From Nostoc sp. FACHB-152 (GTDB taxonomy: Bacteria; Cyanobacteriota; Cyanobacteriia; Cyanobacteriales; Nostocaceae): DNA of 42,713 bases. Positions within the stretch are counted from its first letter, which is position 1; the number at the start of each line of letters is the position of its first letter. A model generated the notes under the pieces. It made no database searches, had not been told where the DNA came from, and saw only the letters and a program-made list of their open reading frames with translations. This document shows, piece by piece, positions 35,954 through 42,713 of the stretch. The translations under genes and the position numbers were made by a program. The stretch lies in assembly GCF_014697475.1 (NCBI RefSeq), contig NZ_JACJRV010000061.1, positions 1 through 42,713 on the forward strand, given 5' to 3'.

Positions 35954-35959
35954 AAGGAG
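35954..35959 (+). promoter_or_regulatory. Shine-Dalgarno of the haloperoxidase-family gene
   Basis: AAGGAG lies eight bases before the ATG at 35968. It favours that start over the adjacent in-frame TTG at 35965. Confidence 0.75.
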
Positions 35960-35967
35960 AAAATTTG

Positions 35968-37779
35968 ATGTTATTTGAATCTGATTCTGCTAATCAAACT
36001 CAGAGTGAAAGTAAAAATTCTTCCACTCGCCGTTCATTTATTGGTCGTTTCAGCAGACGTTCTTTTATCAATCGCACCACTATGTTAACTGCCACTGGTG
36101 TAGTTGCTGGTGTGATGGGTTCGACTGTCTCTTCTTGGAAGAAAGAAGGTATTGTCCAAGCTAGAGATATTGTTGGAAGGTTCAACTATGACAGGTTTGT
36201 AGAAAAAGCCTCTAGAGTACGTGTTGATGCAGCAAGGCTAGAACGGAGTTTTCCGATTCCGCCACACCCAACCAACGGCGATGAGGAGCGTTATTCTAAC
36301 AAAATTGGCAGTGACAGTAGAGGATTACCTCATGACCAAAAGGGTGAAGTTAACCTAAATGCTTACAACTCGTTGACCAAAGCATTAACTACCCAAAACC
36401 CCGATGATTATGAAAAGATCATTTTGGGCGGTACAAGAAAGCTAGTTAACCCCCAAGGGCCTTTGGCAATTAGCTTAGAAGGCATCAACGCTGCTCAAAT
36501 TGCCGTCCCACCACCACCTGCTTTGGCTAGTGCAGCACGAGCAGCTGAAGCTGTGGAACTTTATTGGCAAGCCCTACTGCGTGATGTGCCTCTGTCCAAG
36601 CTGGAAAATAACACTGATGAGCCAAAAGTTTTGGCAGCTGTCGAAGATTTAAACAAGCTTTCAGCATTTTATGGGCCAAAAAGAAATGGTCGTGTTACCC
36701 CGCAAACGCTGTTTCGCGGTAGTGTTAGCTACGTTGATCCTGCTGACCGTTCAGGTAAGACAGCAAAACACGTTACTCCTCCAGGCGTGTTAGACGGCCC
36801 TTACCTTTCGCAATTTTTATTGCGGAACATTCCTTGGGGAACTCAATATATTTTGGCGGTAATTCGGACTGCTTTGCCTGGGAATGATTTTCTGACGAAT
36901 TTCAAAGAATGGCTGACTGTCCAAAATGGCGGTAGTTCTGGCAAATCAATTCAGTACGATCCCAAGCGTCGCTATATATCAACGGTGCGTGACCTGGGCG
37001 AGTTTGCTCATATTGGTGGGGCTTTGTATTACGGAGCTTCTTTACTTCTGGGTGCGCCAGTAAGTTTGAGCGATCCTGTTGCTGATGGTGGAATTGGCGC
37101 ACCCCTGAATCCTGGTAATCCTTATGTTAATTCCAAAACGCAAATTGGTTCTGCTGCCACGTTTGCAGTTGGACATTTACAAGCTTTACTGAGCTTAGGT
37201 ACATCTCGCGCTATCCGAGCTTCATACTGGCAGAAGTTTTACGTCCACCGCACTTTACGCCCAGAAGCTTTTGGTGGGCTAGTTTATAACAATCTTGTGA
37301 ATAAAACTCAATATCCAATTCATCCTGAGTTGTTAAATTCTCAAGCTTTGGCGCGGACATACAGCACTTTTAATACTTATTTGCTACCTCAAGCTTATCC
37401 AGAAGGCGCACCTCTCCATTCTTCATACACTGGTGGTGCTGCGGCGATCGCAGGTGTTAATGTCACATTATTAAAGGCCTTCTTTGATGAGAATTATGTC
37501 ATCCCCAATCCAGTTGTACCTGATCCCCAAGACCCGACAAAGTTAATTCCCTATAGTGGCTCACAATTAACTGTTGGTGGTGAGTTGAATAAGCTGGCAA
37601 CTAACTATGCAATTGGTCGCGGTCATGGTGGTATCCATTGGCGTACTGATGGGGCGGCTGGTTTGGCTTTGGGTGAAGAGGTTGCTATTAGTCTTTTAAG
37701 AGATGAAAGGCTGGGTTACAACGAAAAATTTGGAGGTTTTACTTTCACCAAATTTGACGGTACAAGGATTACTGTCTAA
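35968..37779 (+). CDS. Vanadium haloperoxidase-family protein with altered active site, Tat-exported
   Basis: This is a 603-residue protein. Residues about 28-60 form a twin-arginine signal (SRRSFINRTTMLTATG, then a hydrophobic core). The C-terminal half is the PAP2/vanadium-haloperoxidase fold. Vanadate ligands of algal-type enzymes align with exact spacing: Lys423 and Arg431 in KFYVHRTLRP, Arg551 and axial His557 in IGRGHGGIHWRTDG. At the position where the family has SGH (in PSYPSGHA), this protein has TGGAA, giving Gly489-Gly490-Ala491, so the serine and the acid-base histidine are both lost. Normal halide oxidation is therefore doubtful. It may bind vanadate or phosphate, or do other chemistry. 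It stands alone, with a good ribosome-binding site. No neighbour suggests halogenated-product synthesis. Confidence 0.88.
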   Translation: MLFESDSANQTQSESKNSSTRRSFIGRFSRRSFINRTTMLTATGVVAGVMGSTVSSWKKEGIVQARDIVGRFNYDRFVEKASRVRVDAARLERSFPIPPHPTNGDEERYSNKIGSDSRGLPHDQKGEVNLNAYNSLTKALTTQNPDDYEKIILGGTRKLVNPQGPLAISLEGINAAQIAVPPPPALASAARAAEAVELYWQALLRDVPLSKLENNTDEPKVLAAVEDLNKLSAFYGPKRNGRVTPQTLFRGSVSYVDPADRSGKTAKHVTPPGVLDGPYLSQFLLRNIPWGTQYILAVIRTALPGNDFLTNFKEWLTVQNGGSSGKSIQYDPKRRYISTVRDLGEFAHIGGALYYGASLLLGAPVSLSDPVADGGIGAPLNPGNPYVNSKTQIGSAATFAVGHLQALLSLGTSRAIRASYWQKFYVHRTLRPEAFGGLVYNNLVNKTQYPIHPELLNSQALARTYSTFNTYLLPQAYPEGAPLHSSYTGGAAAIAGVNVTLLKAFFDENYVIPNPVVPDPQDPTKLIPYSGSQLTVGGELNKLATNYAIGRGHGGIHWRTDGAAGLALGEEVAISLLRDERLGYNEKFGGFTFTKFDGTRITV

Positions 37780-37866
37780 ATACAGCGTTATTTAGTTGGG
37801 TGCTGTACAAGTAGATAGGGGCGCTTAGGCTAGAGAAATGTACTGTATTAAACCTGCCTTGAAAAT

Positions 37867-37893
37867 GGTGTAGGGGTTTTCAATACCTGCACC
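37867..37893. terminator. Hairpin between convergent genes
   Basis: GGTGTAGG (37867-37874) pairs with CCTGCACC (37886-37893) through one G-T pair, with an 11-base loop, between the ends of the haloperoxidase-family gene and the minus-strand AAA-WD40 gene. It lacks a T-tract, so it is only a weak terminator candidate. Confidence 0.3.
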
Positions 37894-37938
37894 CTTACTC
37901 AAACCCTTGATTTTTTCTGTGTGAGTTCTACGATAGTT

Positions 37939-40900
37939 CTAAAGGCGATCGCAAATCCGGCGATCGCTTTTCTCTAAAGCTGGGTTAGTTCTTAAATAAT
38001 CACGCACCAGAGTACAGCCATAAGTCAGTAAATCTAAATTCAGAATTCGCGGCAAGTTCCACAGAATCAGTGTGTTGTCATCACCGCCAGAAGCCAGGAT
38101 TGTGCCATCACGGCTAATATCAATCTTTCTAATCGCTGCGGTATGTCCGTTGAGAGTGGTTATTTCCGTACCGTCCAGTTTCCAAAGCTTGATGGTAGAG
38201 TCCACACTACCAGAAGCCAGTATTTTACTGTCAGGGCTAAAAGCTACGCCCCAAACTGCTGCTGTATGACCTTTAAAAGTTCTGAGCAGTTTACCATCAA
38301 TAGTCCACAGCTTGACTGTATTATCGCCACTGCCAGTAGCTACCATTTTATTGTCGGCACTGAAGGTAACTCTCCATACTCCTGCCTTGTGTCCAACAAG
38401 GGTTGTCAGCAACTTACCATCCAGTGTCCACAGTTTTGCCGTACTATCAGCACTAGCAGAGGCCACCATTTTACCGTTAGGACTGAAGGCAACTTGCCAA
38501 ACCTCCGCCTTATGGCCTTTGAGAATCTGCGGTGCAGGCTGATTAAATTTCCATATTTGGGCAATTTTGTCAACGTTAGCAATGGCGATCGCTTGACCAT
38601 CAGGACTCAACACTGCTGTTGTAATTTTGCCTTGAGTAGTTTTGTAACTAGCAACATTAGTTCCATCTCGCCGCTTGAGTGTGACTGTATCATCGTAAGC
38701 AGGAAGAGCGATTAACTTGCCATCGTCACTAAATGAAACTGCAATAATTCCCTTCTTACCCTGGTCGAAGGTTTTCCACAATTTACCTTGGCGACTCCAA
38801 AGTTTAATATTATTTTCGTGGCTGGCTGTGGCGATAGTGGAACTGTCGGAGGTAATTGCGATCGACCAAATACCGCCATTATGGGCAACTACACTTGTGA
38901 GAAATGGATTTTGACTCTCCCAGATTCTCACAAGGTTTTCTGCACCAGCCGAAGCAATAAAACTACCGTCTGGACTAAAACTAATTCCCCAAACAGATGC
39001 ACTATGCCCTCTGAGGGTTTTTAATTGTGTACCATCAATGTTCCACAATTTAATTGTTTTGTCGAGACTGGTGGAGGCAATAGTTTGACCATCGGGACTA
39101 AAAGCAACTCCCGAAACTCCTGCACTATGACCAGAAAGAGTTCTCTCCAGGCGGTAACTGCCATTTAACCTATCTCGTCGCCAAAGTTTGATAGTTTTGT
39201 CTTCACTGGCTGAAGCTAGTGTCTGTCCGTCAGGGCTAAAAGCTACTCCCACAACCCAAGCCGTGTGACCCTTGAGAGGTTTTAGAGGTTTGGCGTTCTC
39301 CCAACCTGTCGAGTTCCGTTGCCATAATTTTACTGTCCCGTCTAGATTGGCAGCAGCAACTGTTTGATTATCCCGACTAAACGCAACTCCCCAAAACCCA
39401 GCTTTGTAACCGCCAAAGGTGTTGAGTAAAGTACCATCTTGCTTCCACACCCTGACTGTTGCATCCCAACTAGCCGAGGCGATAAATTGGCCATCCTGAC
39501 TAAAAGCAACTCCCCAGACAGAAGCAGTGTGACCTTTAAAAGTGTTCAGTAAAGTGCCGTCTCGCTTCCAGAGTTTAATAGTCCCATCCTCGCTCGCGGA
39601 AGCTAATATCTGACCATCAGGACTAAATTTAACTGATCTAACTGCTCCCTGATGACCTTTAAGAGTGGCAACTTCTTGACCATTACGTCGCCAAAGTTTG
39701 ATGGTTCTATCCATACTGGCAGAAGCAATTAGAGAATTGTCAGGGCTAATATCTACAGCCATCACAGCTGCGGTATGACCCAAAAAACGGTTGTATTCAT
39801 CTGCACCATAAACCGCTTGCCGCAGTACATTCTCTGCCTGATTTTGAATATTTTGGTTCGGTTGTGCTAATTTTTTGAGTCGATATTTGGCTTTCAAGGC
39901 TTCTATTAGTGCATCTAGCCTACGATTTGAAGCAAACATTCCTTCACTAGAGGAGATCAAAGCGCGAATTTCACTATTTTTGGCTTGAATTTCGCTGGCT
40001 CTGGCTTGGCGGTACAAAATGTAAATTCCTACTGCTAAACTAATAAAAACTATGAGTTTAAGACACATTGCTACCAGCAGCAATTTTTGCACTTTTGCTG
40101 TTTTTTTCTCTTGTGCTAGTCGGGCTTCTACTGCTTGTAATCGTGCTGCTTCTAATGCTGTTTGAATTTCGCGCTGTTCGTATTCTTGACTGGCTGCGAG
40201 AAAGCGATAATCTAAATCGCTTAAACTTTTGCCCACTGACCAATTCTGGGCATCTTTGAGTGCTTGTCCCCGCAGTAATCTTGACTCATCTTGATAATTA
40301 GATGCTATCCAAGCATTGAAGACTTGAGAGTAAGGACGAAGATTGTCTAACTGTTTAATTACCCATTGGTGATTAAATACATGGCGATAAATAGGGTTTT
40401 TAATTTTTAAATAACCGTTGTGTTTTTCCACTAAACCAGATAGCAATAGTTCTTTTTGTTCTTGAGAATCATCTACCGCTACAGGTAATCCACCCGCCTG
40501 GGATTGTAATATCTGCTGATAAATTCCTAATAACCTGCCGGCGCGTTGTTCGTTGAACAAAAGGCGATCGCGAATCGTGCGAAGATGTTCTGGTTCATCT
40601 TTTGATTCCCAATGTTGAATAATCTGCTTTTGTACTAGTTGTTCTACCCAATATCCTGCTGTGGCTGGAGGTAAATCAATTTTCCCAGTTGGTGTTTCCC
40701 ATGCTGCTTGAACAACTAATTGACAAAGTTTTTGAGTCAGAAACGGTTGTCCACCTGTCCAGTCAATAATGTTCTCTAATACTGCTTGTGGTTGAGAGAC
40801 TACTTCTTCTAAACCTTTAAGTAATGGTTGACCTTCATCTACTGTAAAACCATGTAACCCAATCGCCATACCAAGGTTAAAGGGGGTGCGACGCTTATCA

Positions 40901-41466
40901 GTGATTAGGTCGGATGGACTCACCACCCCAAACATTGCAAATCCTAAACATTGAAATTTTGGGTTGTGCGCTCTTTGGTTATAACAATGACGAATCCAAG
41001 CGAAAAAATCACTGACTGAAAAACTTAAGCTTAACAGACTATCAATTTCATCAATAAATATAAATATACGCTCACTTTCTGGTTGTGAGAGTAGCACTTC
41101 TTCTACAAACTGATTTAACTTTTGTACAGGCGAAAGGCCTACCTGCATTTCCCACCATTGTTTAAAATTAAGTTTCTCTGCCAAGTTTAAGCTGTAAAAA
41201 AGACTAATAATGATCCCTTTGTACCATTGTTCAATTGTTGTATCTTCACTACCCAAGCGTGTTACATCGATATAAATACAGCTATGACCTTCTTTAGACA
41301 GAAGATTGCTGGTGCGATGTAATAAAGAAGATTTTCCCATTTGTCGAGAATTGAAGACGTAACAAAAATCGCCAGCTTTGAGGCCAGCATAAAGTTGTTT
41401 GTCCGCCTGACGGATAACATAGCTCGGATCATCACTAGGGAGACTACCACCAACCTGGTATTTCAT
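37939..41466 (-). CDS. AAA_35-TM-WD40 signalling ATPase, module 2
   Basis: This 1175-residue protein is a paralogue of the 23204-27172 product. The N-terminal AAA_35 domain (about 1-430) has Walker A SRQMGKSS (Lys45) and Walker [13 protein letters not shown] (Asp139-Glu140). Where module 1 has a PAS domain, this protein has only a short coiled-coil before the transmembrane helix (about 455-480). The conserved [16 protein letters not shown] segment and 14 WD40 blades (about 559-1140) follow, again fitting two seven-bladed propellers. The C-terminal tail [11 protein letters not shown] with DRRIC matches the paralogue. It starts at ATG 41466. Upstream on the same strand is a gene like the HTH-AAA gene, separated by 581 bp with repeats and a long hairpin. 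It is probably a membrane-bound ATP-dependent switch with WD40 partner binding (inference). Confidence 0.92.
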   Translation of the reverse strand: MKYQVGGSLPSDDPSYVIRQADKQLYAGLKAGDFCYVFNSRQMGKSSLLHRTSNLLSKEGHSCIYIDVTRLGSEDTTIEQWYKGIIISLFYSLNLAEKLNFKQWWEMQVGLSPVQKLNQFVEEVLLSQPESERIFIFIDEIDSLLSLSFSVSDFFAWIRHCYNQRAHNPKFQCLGFAMFGVVSPSDLITDKRRTPFNLGMAIGLHGFTVDEGQPLLKGLEEVVSQPQAVLENIIDWTGGQPFLTQKLCQLVVQAAWETPTGKIDLPPATAGYWVEQLVQKQIIQHWESKDEPEHLRTIRDRLLFNEQRAGRLLGIYQQILQSQAGGLPVAVDDSQEQKELLLSGLVEKHNGYLKIKNPIYRHVFNHQWVIKQLDNLRPYSQVFNAWIASNYQDESRLLRGQALKDAQNWSVGKSLSDLDYRFLAASQEYEQREIQTALEAARLQAVEARLAQEKKTAKVQKLLLVAMCLKLIVFISLAVGIYILYRQARASEIQAKNSEIRALISSSEGMFASNRRLDALIEALKAKYRLKKLAQPNQNIQNQAENVLRQAVYGADEYNRFLGHTAAVMAVDISPDNSLIASASMDRTIKLWRRNGQEVATLKGHQGAVRSVKFSPDGQILASASEDGTIKLWKRDGTLLNTFKGHTASVWGVAFSQDGQFIASASWDATVRVWKQDGTLLNTFGGYKAGFWGVAFSRDNQTVAAANLDGTVKLWQRNSTGWENAKPLKPLKGHTAWVVGVAFSPDGQTLASASEDKTIKLWRRDRLNGSYRLERTLSGHSAGVSGVAFSPDGQTIASTSLDKTIKLWNIDGTQLKTLRGHSASVWGISFSPDGSFIASAGAENLVRIWESQNPFLTSVVAHNGGIWSIAITSDSSTIATASHENNIKLWSRQGKLWKTFDQGKKGIIAVSFSDDGKLIALPAYDDTVTLKRRDGTNVASYKTTQGKITTAVLSPDGQAIAIANVDKIAQIWKFNQPAPQILKGHKAEVWQVAFSPNGKMVASASADSTAKLWTLDGKLLTTLVGHKAGVWRVTFSADNKMVATGSGDNTVKLWTIDGKLLRTFKGHTAAVWGVAFSPDSKILASGSVDSTIKLWKLDGTEITTLNGHTAAIRKIDISRDGTILASGGDDNTLILWNLPRILNLDLLTYGCTLVRDYLRTNPALEKSDRRICDRL

Positions 41467-41706
41467 ATCAGTTTTTTGATATTAAATAGTAGCAATTAGC
41501 AAAATAATTAACAGCTTCTAGAAATTTAGTAGTAAACAACCAGGGCATATTTGACGGTAAAACTCGATGTTTATGTATGTACACAAACAATCTTGTATTT
41601 TCTAGGGACTATAGCTATTTGATATTTTGGATAATCAACTTATTTTTAGTTTAATTACCGCCACAAGAGGAGCATAAAAAATTTAAAATCCTCTATATAA
41701 GGGTAC

Positions 41707-41760
41707 AGCCCTCTTTAGATTCTACATTTTATCTCCAAAATGTAAAATCTAAAGAGGGCT
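41707..41760. terminator. Long hairpin, 24-bp stem
   Basis: Bases 41707-41730 (beginning AGCCCTCTTTAG) pair with 41737-41760 (ending CTAAAGAGGGCT) with one mismatch, around the loop ATCTCC. Neither side has a strong T-tract. It lies 288 bp after the upstream gene's stop and 241 bp before the AAA-WD40 start. It could be a terminator, an attenuator or a small palindromic element. Confidence 0.55.
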
Positions 41761-41827
41761 AACTTGTTTTTAAATGTTATTTAATTGCTATTAAGTAAAG
41801 CAACTACTATACAAGGATATTTTTCTC

Positions 41828-41869
41828 TTAAGTGTCTTAAATTTCTTTTTAAATGTCTTAAATTTCCTT
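41828..41869. repeat. Two tandem 21-bp repeats with TTAA-N5-TTAA
   Basis: Units at 41828-41848 and 41849-41869 are identical at 19 of 21 positions. Each contains TTAAxTGTCTTAAATTTC, in which two TTAA boxes sit five bases apart. A 21-bp period places them on the same DNA face, as for operator arrays. Similar TTAA pairs occur in the duplicated region upstream of module 1 (CTTAAATCAGTTAA). Confidence 0.6.
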
Positions 41870-42047
41870 GCATTTTCTTAAAAAAAGCGAGAAGCTATTG
41901 TTAACAGATGCAGAGTAAATCCACTCTAAGTCTGATTCAATAAGATACAGCCGTAAATTTTAGGAAGTTCTCAACATCTGCTATAGGCAACATTATTCCC
42001 TAAATAAAGGTTTTTAGGATTTCAATATCCTTATTTGTGGAATATGG

Positions 42048-42713
42048 TTAAACAATAGCAGACAGTTGTTTTTTAAAATAAATACGGTAGAGTTCACAAC
42101 GTGGTAGAATGCGATCGCCTTCAAAGGAAATTAATCCTAAACTTTCCAGTTTATAAGCATCCATCGGGTCAAGCAGCAAACTTTGTTGGCTATTAACAAG
42201 CTCAGTATATATCTTGACTAGACTAAGATTAGTTTGCAATTTTGCCCAGTGTTGCTGTAAATGATGGCGGTAAATACCGCCATTGGCGATCGCGTCTTGG
42301 ATCAGTTCTGTTAAAGTTATAGTCCCAGAACTCAAATAATAAAATGCTAGTTGAATCAGTGCCGGATGTCCACCAACTAAAGACATCAAACGCGCTGATT
42401 CTTTGCCTACCGTCCACCTGAACCCATATTTTCTAGCTAATTCTTCTACCTGTTGCTGGGTAAATTCAGGCAGACGGATAGGTAGCCCAATATTAAATGG
42501 AGATTGGTTAATATCTAAAGAAATATACTGCTCTGTAGAGTAAACTAATACGAGTCTTAGTTTCTGCCAATTATGATTTTGTCGTGCTTCTTCGCACCAA
42601 GAACGCAATAAGACAAAAAAATCATGAGCAATGTGGGGATATTTAAAAAAGCGATCAATATCGCTCAACACCAAAACTAAAGGAGTCTGGCACTGTTTAA
42701 TAATATAGTTTTG
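42048..42713 (-). CDS. AAA_35-type ATPase of module 2, C-terminal part (runs off the window)
   Basis: The frame stays open to the right edge, so 221 residues of a longer protein are visible, beginning just before Walker B (TPLVLVLSDIDRFF). It matches the C-terminal half of the HTH-AAA protein of module 1: LDINQSPFNIGLP, GGHPALIQ, GIYRHHLQQHW, and the closing LYRIYFKKQL against LYRDFLKKYI. Walker A and any HTH lie outside the window. The Walker B reads LSDIDR, so the glutamate after the first Asp in module 1 (DEVQ) is Ile here, which may alter hydrolysis. It is transcribed toward the AAA-WD40 gene 581 bp downstream. Confidence 0.85.
   Translation of the reverse strand, partial: QNYIIKQCQTPLVLVLSDIDRFFKYPHIAHDFFVLLRSWCEEARQNHNWQKLRLVLVYSTEQYISLDINQSPFNIGLPIRLPEFTQQQVEELARKYGFRWTVGKESARLMSLVGGHPALIQLAFYYLSSGTITLTELIQDAIANGGIYRHHLQQHWAKLQTNLSLVKIYTELVNSQQSLLLDPMDAYKLESLGLISFEGDRILPRCELYRIYFKKQLSAIV

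Larger units (their letters stand above)
41467..42047. other. Regulatory-looking gap within module 2
   Basis: This 581-bp gap separates the two minus-strand genes of module 2, in contrast to 34 bp in module 1. It contains a 24-bp-stem hairpin (41707-41760), two tandem 21-bp repeats (41828-41869) and a pair of inverted CTGCTAT sequences (near 41979 and 42056). No open reading frame with gene-like features was seen. Confidence 0.6.

Noticed and set aside
38143-38715. A 190-codon plus-strand open frame opposite the AAA-WD40 gene
   Set aside because: It mirrors the WD40 repeats on the other strand. The open length follows from the repeated codon pattern; there is no gene-like start or recognisable domain.

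Overview
The window looks like chromosomal DNA of a filamentous, probably heterocyst-forming cyanobacterium (Nostocales). The evidence is the frequent HIP1 octamer GCGATCGC, AT-rich intergenic DNA with heptamer-based short tandem repeats, and gene families typical of that group: haemagglutinin-type 'S-layer family' proteins, TPR-CHAT, AAA-WD40, DUF928, DUF1822, CHASE2 and Uma2. No rRNA, tRNA, CRISPR array or intact insertion sequence was seen.

Layout. (1) 1-8070: a gene end, a small conserved protein, then a two-gene unit for an exported haemagglutinin-type beta-helix protein and an exported TPR-CHAT (caspase-like) protein, followed by an RTX-repeat protein. (2) 8214-20977: an island of small exported proteins on the minus strand, split by three tandem M13 (neprilysin-like) metallopeptidase genes on the plus strand and including a CPBP membrane protease. 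Two of the exported proteins share a roughly 67-residue domain with two conserved cysteines. (3) 21595-32797: an HTH-AAA protein and an AAA-PAS-WD40 protein on the plus strand. They converge on a minus-strand operon encoding a sigma-70-like factor, a DUF1822 protein, a membrane CHAT-CHASE2 protein and an exported DUF928 protein. (4) 33115-37779: a HAD hydrolase, a decayed Uma2 gene, a NurA-like nuclease, and a Tat-exported haloperoxidase-family protein whose usual catalytic histidine is alanine. (5) 37939-42713: a second AAA-WD40 protein preceded by a second HTH-AAA-type gene that is cut by the window edge, i.e. a paralogue of the first two-gene module in opposite orientation.

How the parts may work together (inference). 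The best candidate for an undescribed system is the combination of two paralogous AAA + AAA-WD40 modules with the sigma/DUF1822/CHAT-CHASE2/DUF928 operon, and possibly the haemagglutinin/TPR-CHAT pair. It has the ingredients of a signal-transduction or cell-fate system: STAND-like ATPase switches carrying 14-blade WD40 sensors, a dedicated sigma factor, a membrane receptor whose periplasmic CHASE2 domain is joined to a cytosolic CHAT protease-like domain, and an exported CHAT protein. About 440 bp of non-coding DNA upstream of the first HTH-AAA gene is duplicated in decayed form at 10126-10535, beside a second block of exported-protein genes. This points to an old segmental duplication.
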